Positions 6,484 through 8,384 of a stretch of DNA of 8,384 bases are shown one piece after another. The number at the start of each line of letters is the position of its first letter. Within the stretch, counting starts at the first letter, position 1. The DNA is taken from assembly GCA_964387935.1 (NCBI GenBank), contig CAYLZN010000262.1, positions 1-8,384 on the forward strand, read 5' to 3'. A program made the position numbers and the translations under genes. A model generated the notes under the pieces. It was not told the DNA's origin and ran no database searches. It saw only the letters and a program-made list of their open reading frames with translations. The DNA is from CAYLZN01 sp964387935 (lineage in GTDB: Bacteria; Acidobacteriota; Vicinamibacteria; Vicinamibacterales; JAFNAJ01).

Positions 6484-7172
6484 CCGCCCTTCTGATACTC
6501 CTCCACCTTCTTCACGATCTTCGTCAGCGACTCGAGGGAGCCCACGGAGCGGGCCCCGGGGTTGCTCGTCCACACCGCGGGCAGTTGCTGCTCCAGAATG
6601 TCCGCGAAGTCACCCTCGCTCTTCACGCTGAGTGGCGCGAAGGCGGTGATGTCCAGGTCGCGTGACGACCAGTCGTCTCGATGCTTGATGAGGAGCCAGG
6701 ATCGGCCGGCGTCCCGCGCGTCATGGCCGCGGCGAGGCGAGCCCTTGGTGCGGACGAGGGCCCAGGATCCCTTCAGCTTGTAGCCGTCCAGGCGCAGCTT
6801 GAGATCTCCTTGTCGCAGGGCCGCGTCCACGTCCTCCACCTGGGGCTCCCACGTGCCGCGATCCCAGAGCAGCACCACGCCGGCCCCGTAGCCATCTGGG
6901 ATGATGCCCTCGAAGTCGCCGTATTCGGACGGATGGTCCTCGACCTGCATGGCGAGCCGTCTGGTCTGCGGGTCGAGGGACGGGCCCCGTGGCACGGCCC
7001 AGGAGAGGAGGACGCCGTCGTGCTCGAGGCGCAGGTCGTAGTGGAGCTGGGTCGCGAGATGTTTCTGGACGCAGAAGAAGCGCTTGCGCCGCCTGCGGCG
7101 GTTGGGCTGGTCGCCACGGGGCTCGGGAGAGATGGAGAAGTCGCGTTTGGCGCGGTAGTCGTCCAGGGGCAT
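6471..7172 (-). CDS. Stand-alone DNA ligase D-type 3'-phosphoesterase (PE) domain protein
   Basis: Homologue of the N-terminal PE module of bacterial LigD (PF13298-like), a metal-dependent enzyme that trims 3'-ribonucleotides and 3'-phosphates at DNA ends during Ku-dependent end joining and other repair. 233 residues; basic N-terminal patch NRRRRRKR at 24-31. The active-site set known from Pseudomonas LigD maps with a constant offset of four: R10, D11 and E17 in KRDFSISPEP; H38, H44, D46 and R48 in HLATQLHYDLRLEH; R72; E78, H80 and Y84 in VEDHPSEYGDFEG. All appear intact. IIPDGYGAG seems one residue shorter than the usual IIPxGxYGAG loop. No polymerase or ligase domain follows, and no Ku gene is seen. 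Start ATG 7172 has GAGG (7178-7181) five bases upstream, right at the edge of the 7182-7268 palindrome. The C-terminal GLKT and stop are encoded inside the 7-bp array. It converges on the YvcK-like gene and diverges from the copper operon. Confidence 0.92.
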   Translation of the reverse strand: MPLDDYRAKRDFSISPEPRGDQPNRRRRRKRFFCVQKHLATQLHYDLRLEHDGVLLSWAVPRGPSLDPQTRRLAMQVEDHPSEYGDFEGIIPDGYGAGVVLLWDRGTWEPQVEDVDAALRQGDLKLRLDGYKLKGSWALVRTKGSPRRGHDARDAGRSWLLIKHRDDWSSRDLDITAFAPLSVKSEGDFADILEQQLPAVWTSNPGARSVGSLESLTKIVKKVEEYQKGGLKT

Positions 7173-7181
7173 GGCGGCCTC

Positions 7182-7268
7182 GGGGTCAGGTCTTTACTTT
7201 TAGCATGTGGACGGGGGCACGGGTTTGGCGTGCCCTCGTCCACATGCTAAAAGTAAAGACCTGACCCC
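7182..7268. repeat. 87-bp near-perfect palindrome (REP/MITE-like element)
   Basis: Pairing base i with 14450-i gives 32 perfect pairs (7182-7213 with 7237-7268), one G-T wobble (7214/7236), seven more pairs (7215-7221 with 7229-7235) and a 7-nt GGTTTGG loop. The arms open with GGGGTCAGGTC and contain a markedly AT-richer stretch (TCTTTACTTTTAGCAT, 7191-7206) unlike the surrounding DNA. It takes up 87 of the 96 bp between the two divergent start codons. I see no transposase and no clear target duplication. The GGGGTCAGGTC edge resembles repeats I associate with REP-associated tyrosine (Y1) transposases; this link is from memory, not shown here. Confidence 0.9.
7225..7253 (+). promoter_or_regulatory. 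Possible sigma70-type promoter inside the palindrome, reading into the copper operon
   Basis: TTGGCG (7225-7230), 17 bp, then TAAAAG (7248-7253) preceded by TGC (extended -10). Each hexamer matches four of six consensus bases. Initiation near 7260 would leave only about nine leader bases before the ATG at 7269, with no Shine-Dalgarno, so translation would be nearly leaderless. The leftward strand has the same -10 copy but no matching -35, because the -35 lies partly in the asymmetric loop. Chance occurrence is possible. Confidence 0.3.
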
Positions 7269-7487
7269 ATGGACACACGCATCCTGACCATCGACGGCAT
7301 GAGCTGCGGCCACTGCGTGGCACGCGTGACCAAGACCCTGGCGGCCCTGCCCGGCGTGACTGTTGACAGTGTCACCGTCGGATCCGCCCGAATCACCTAC
7401 GATCCCGATCGCCTCACCCTCCCTCAGATCACCGACGCGATCGATCGCATCGGATTCGTGCTGAAGGACACCGGCCCGGCGTCATGA
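7269..7487 (+). CDS. CopZ-like heavy-metal-associated (HMA) copper chaperone
   Basis: 72-residue cytosolic HMA-domain protein, expected to bind Cu(I) and pass it to the CopA ATPase encoded two genes on. The beta-alpha-beta-beta-alpha-beta order is clear: RILTIDGMSCGHCVARVTKT holds the GMxCxxC metal site (Cys13, Cys16), then LPGVTVDSVTVGSARITYDPDRLTLPQITDAIDRIGF. The usual alanine between the cysteines is Gly-His, as in many CopZ proteins. Start ATG 7269 is immediately next to the palindrome end; there is no Shine-Dalgarno in the preceding bases, which belong to the repeat. Its stop overlaps the next start (ATGA, 7484-7487). The Cu(I) assignment rests on the neighbouring CopA; HMA proteins alone can carry other soft metals. 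Confidence 0.9.
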   Translation: MDTRILTIDGMSCGHCVARVTKTLAALPGVTVDSVTVGSARITYDPDRLTLPQITDAIDRIGFVLKDTGPAS

Positions 7488-7573
7488 CCCTGGTGGAGTG
7501 GCTCGTCGTCGTCGCCGGGGCGGCAGCCATCGCTTTCGTCAACTGCTACTTCTTCGGCAGCCGGCGGCGCTAG
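7484..7573 (+). CDS. 29-residue single-span membrane protein in the copper operon
   Basis: Short frame from ATG 7484 to TAG 7571-7573. Residues 1-20 are MTLVEWLVVVAGAAAIAFVN, followed by CYFFGSRRR. One hydrophobic helix (about 4-24) ends in a basic tail, predicting an N-out/C-in inner-membrane topology. It has one cysteine (Cys21). The start overlaps the chaperone stop as ATGA and the stop lies 4 bp before copA, so it sits exactly in the operon and is probably made by coupled translation. The hydrophobic pattern resembles the N-terminal anchor of small membrane-tethered cupredoxin proteins found near copper genes (from memory), but the cupredoxin domain is absent. It may be a small CopA partner or a reduced relic of such a protein. 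Confidence 0.6.
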   Translation: MTLVEWLVVVAGAAAIAFVNCYFFGSRRR

Positions 7574-7577
7574 CTCC

Positions 7578-8384
7578 ATGTCCGCGCCCGACCCCGTCCC
7601 CACCTCAGCGCGTGTGACCATCCCGGTCGGCGGCATGACCTGTGCCGCCTGCCAGGCCGCCGTCCAGAAGGCCCTCACGCGGCACCCTGGTGTGCGTGAC
7701 GCCTCGGTCAACCTCGTGCTCAGAGAGGCCGCCGTCGTGTTCGACCCGGCCGTGACGTCGGCCGAGGCCCTCGTCGAGACGGTCCGCGAGACTGGCTACG
7801 ACGCGCACCTGCCGGCATCCAGCGAGTCGGACGTCGAGGAGCAGGTTCGGCGCGACCGCGAGGCAGACGCAGAGTTCCGCCAGCTGCGGCGGAAGGCGGT
7901 GGTGAGCCTTGTGGCGGGCGCCGTGGCGATGCTGGTGTCGATGCCACTCATGGTCCCCTCAGGTGCGATGCTCGACGACCACACGCACGCCAGCACGGTG
8001 GACCCGTTCATGACGTGGGTCATGCGCGCGCTCACCCCGCGGCTGCAGGCCTGGCTGCCCTGGCTGTACGCGATGGACCGACGCGTCCTCTCGGGCGGGC
8101 TCCTGGCGCTGACGCTGTTCGTGATGCTCTGGGCCGGCCGCCACTTCTTCACGCGCGCCTGGGCCGCCTTCCGCCACCACAACGCCAACATGAACACGCT
8201 GGTGGCGCTCGGCACGACCTCGGCATTCGGCTACTCGGTCCTCGCGACGGTCTCACCCGGCTGGTTCCTGCGGAATGGCGTGCAGCCGGATGTCTACTAC
8301 GAGGCGGTCATCTTCATCATCGCCCTCGTTCTCACCGGCAGCGCGTTCGAAGCGCGGGCCAAGCGCCAGACGTCCGCGGCGCTG
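7578..8384 (+). CDS. copA: CopA-type Cu(I)-exporting P1B ATPase, N-terminal part (cut by window end)
   Basis: ATP-driven efflux of Cu(I) from the cytoplasm. The 269 visible residues are open to the window end, with no stop. One N-terminal HMA domain (about 11-76) with GMTCAACQ (Cys22, Cys25). Charged linker 82-106. Predicted spans: 107-126, 170-187, about 205-224 and 239-257. HNANMNTLVALGTTSAFGYS at 201-220 and YYEAVIFIIALVLTGSAFEARAKRQTS at 240-266 are the standard P1B signatures before the actuator domain. The CPC, DKTGT and HP motifs lie beyond the window. The loop between the first two spans (about 127-169) is longer than in typical CopA and includes DDHTH and a proline/tryptophan-rich part. 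Start ATG 7578 is four bases after the small membrane gene's stop, without a Shine-Dalgarno, again suggesting coupled translation. A CueR- or CsoR-type regulator is not seen in the window. Confidence 0.92.
   Translation, partial: MSAPDPVPTSARVTIPVGGMTCAACQAAVQKALTRHPGVRDASVNLVLREAAVVFDPAVTSAEALVETVRETGYDAHLPASSESDVEEQVRRDREADAEFRQLRRKAVVSLVAGAVAMLVSMPLMVPSGAMLDDHTHASTVDPFMTWVMRALTPRLQAWLPWLYAMDRRVLSGGLLALTLFVMLWAGRHFFTRAWAAFRHHNANMNTLVALGTTSAFGYSVLATVSPGWFLRNGVQPDVYYEAVIFIIALVLTGSAFEARAKRQTSAAL

Noticed and set aside
7182..7268. Palindrome as a Rho-independent terminator
   Set aside because: It lies between two start codons, not after a gene, and has no T-run at the stem end.
7364..7376. Short palindrome TGACAGTGTCA as an operator
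   Set aside because: It lies within the copper chaperone coding sequence, is only five bases per arm, and is explained by codon choice.
7796..8215. Minus-strand frames within copA
   Set aside because: They lie opposite an intact CopA reading frame with all expected motifs and show no domain of their own.

Overview
The window is high-GC bacterial chromosome with tightly packed genes in two orientations and no rRNA, tRNA, CRISPR array or transposase gene. The gene mix (RecD2, a stand-alone LigD-type phosphoesterase, a YvcK/CofD-like protein, a cyclopropane-synthase-like methyltransferase with a DUF1295 protein, a TPM protein and a copper operon), together with 7-bp tandem repeats in the gene gaps and a palindrome with a GGGGTCAGGTC edge, recalls Acidobacteriota such as Vicinamibacteria. 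That assignment is an inference; Myxococcota or another high-GC soil phylum is possible.

Layout. Positions 1-1676 (+) hold the C-terminal three quarters of a RecD2-type helicase. It converges on a four-gene minus-strand cluster that reads from 5156 down to 1725: a DUF1295 / steroid-5-alpha-reductase-fold membrane protein, a cyclopropane-fatty-acid-synthase-like SAM methyltransferase, a nucleotidyltransferase-like protein with an apparently degenerate active site, and a secreted, membrane-anchored TPM-domain protein with a glycine-rich tail. The junctions overlap or lie within a few bases, so this is almost certainly one translationally coupled operon. The first two products probably modify membrane lipids; the reason for joining them to the last two is unknown.

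A 281-bp divergent gap (5157-5437) separates that operon from a YvcK/CofD-like gene (5438-6412, +), whose leader can fold into several successive hairpins. The YvcK-like gene converges on a stand-alone LigD-type 3'-phosphoesterase (6471-7172, -). From 7269 to the window end runs a copper-efflux operon (+): a CopZ-like HMA chaperone, an unlisted 29-residue single-span membrane protein that overlaps it by ATGA, and the N-terminal 269 residues of a CopA-type P1B ATPase cut by the window end.

The most striking non-coding signals are (a) an 87-bp, almost perfect palindrome at 7182-7268 that fills nearly the whole space between the divergent phosphoesterase and copper genes and ends at the base before the copper chaperone's ATG, and (b) three unrelated tandem arrays, all with a 7-bp period, in three separate gene gaps (1677-1721, 5172-5206, 6414-6483).
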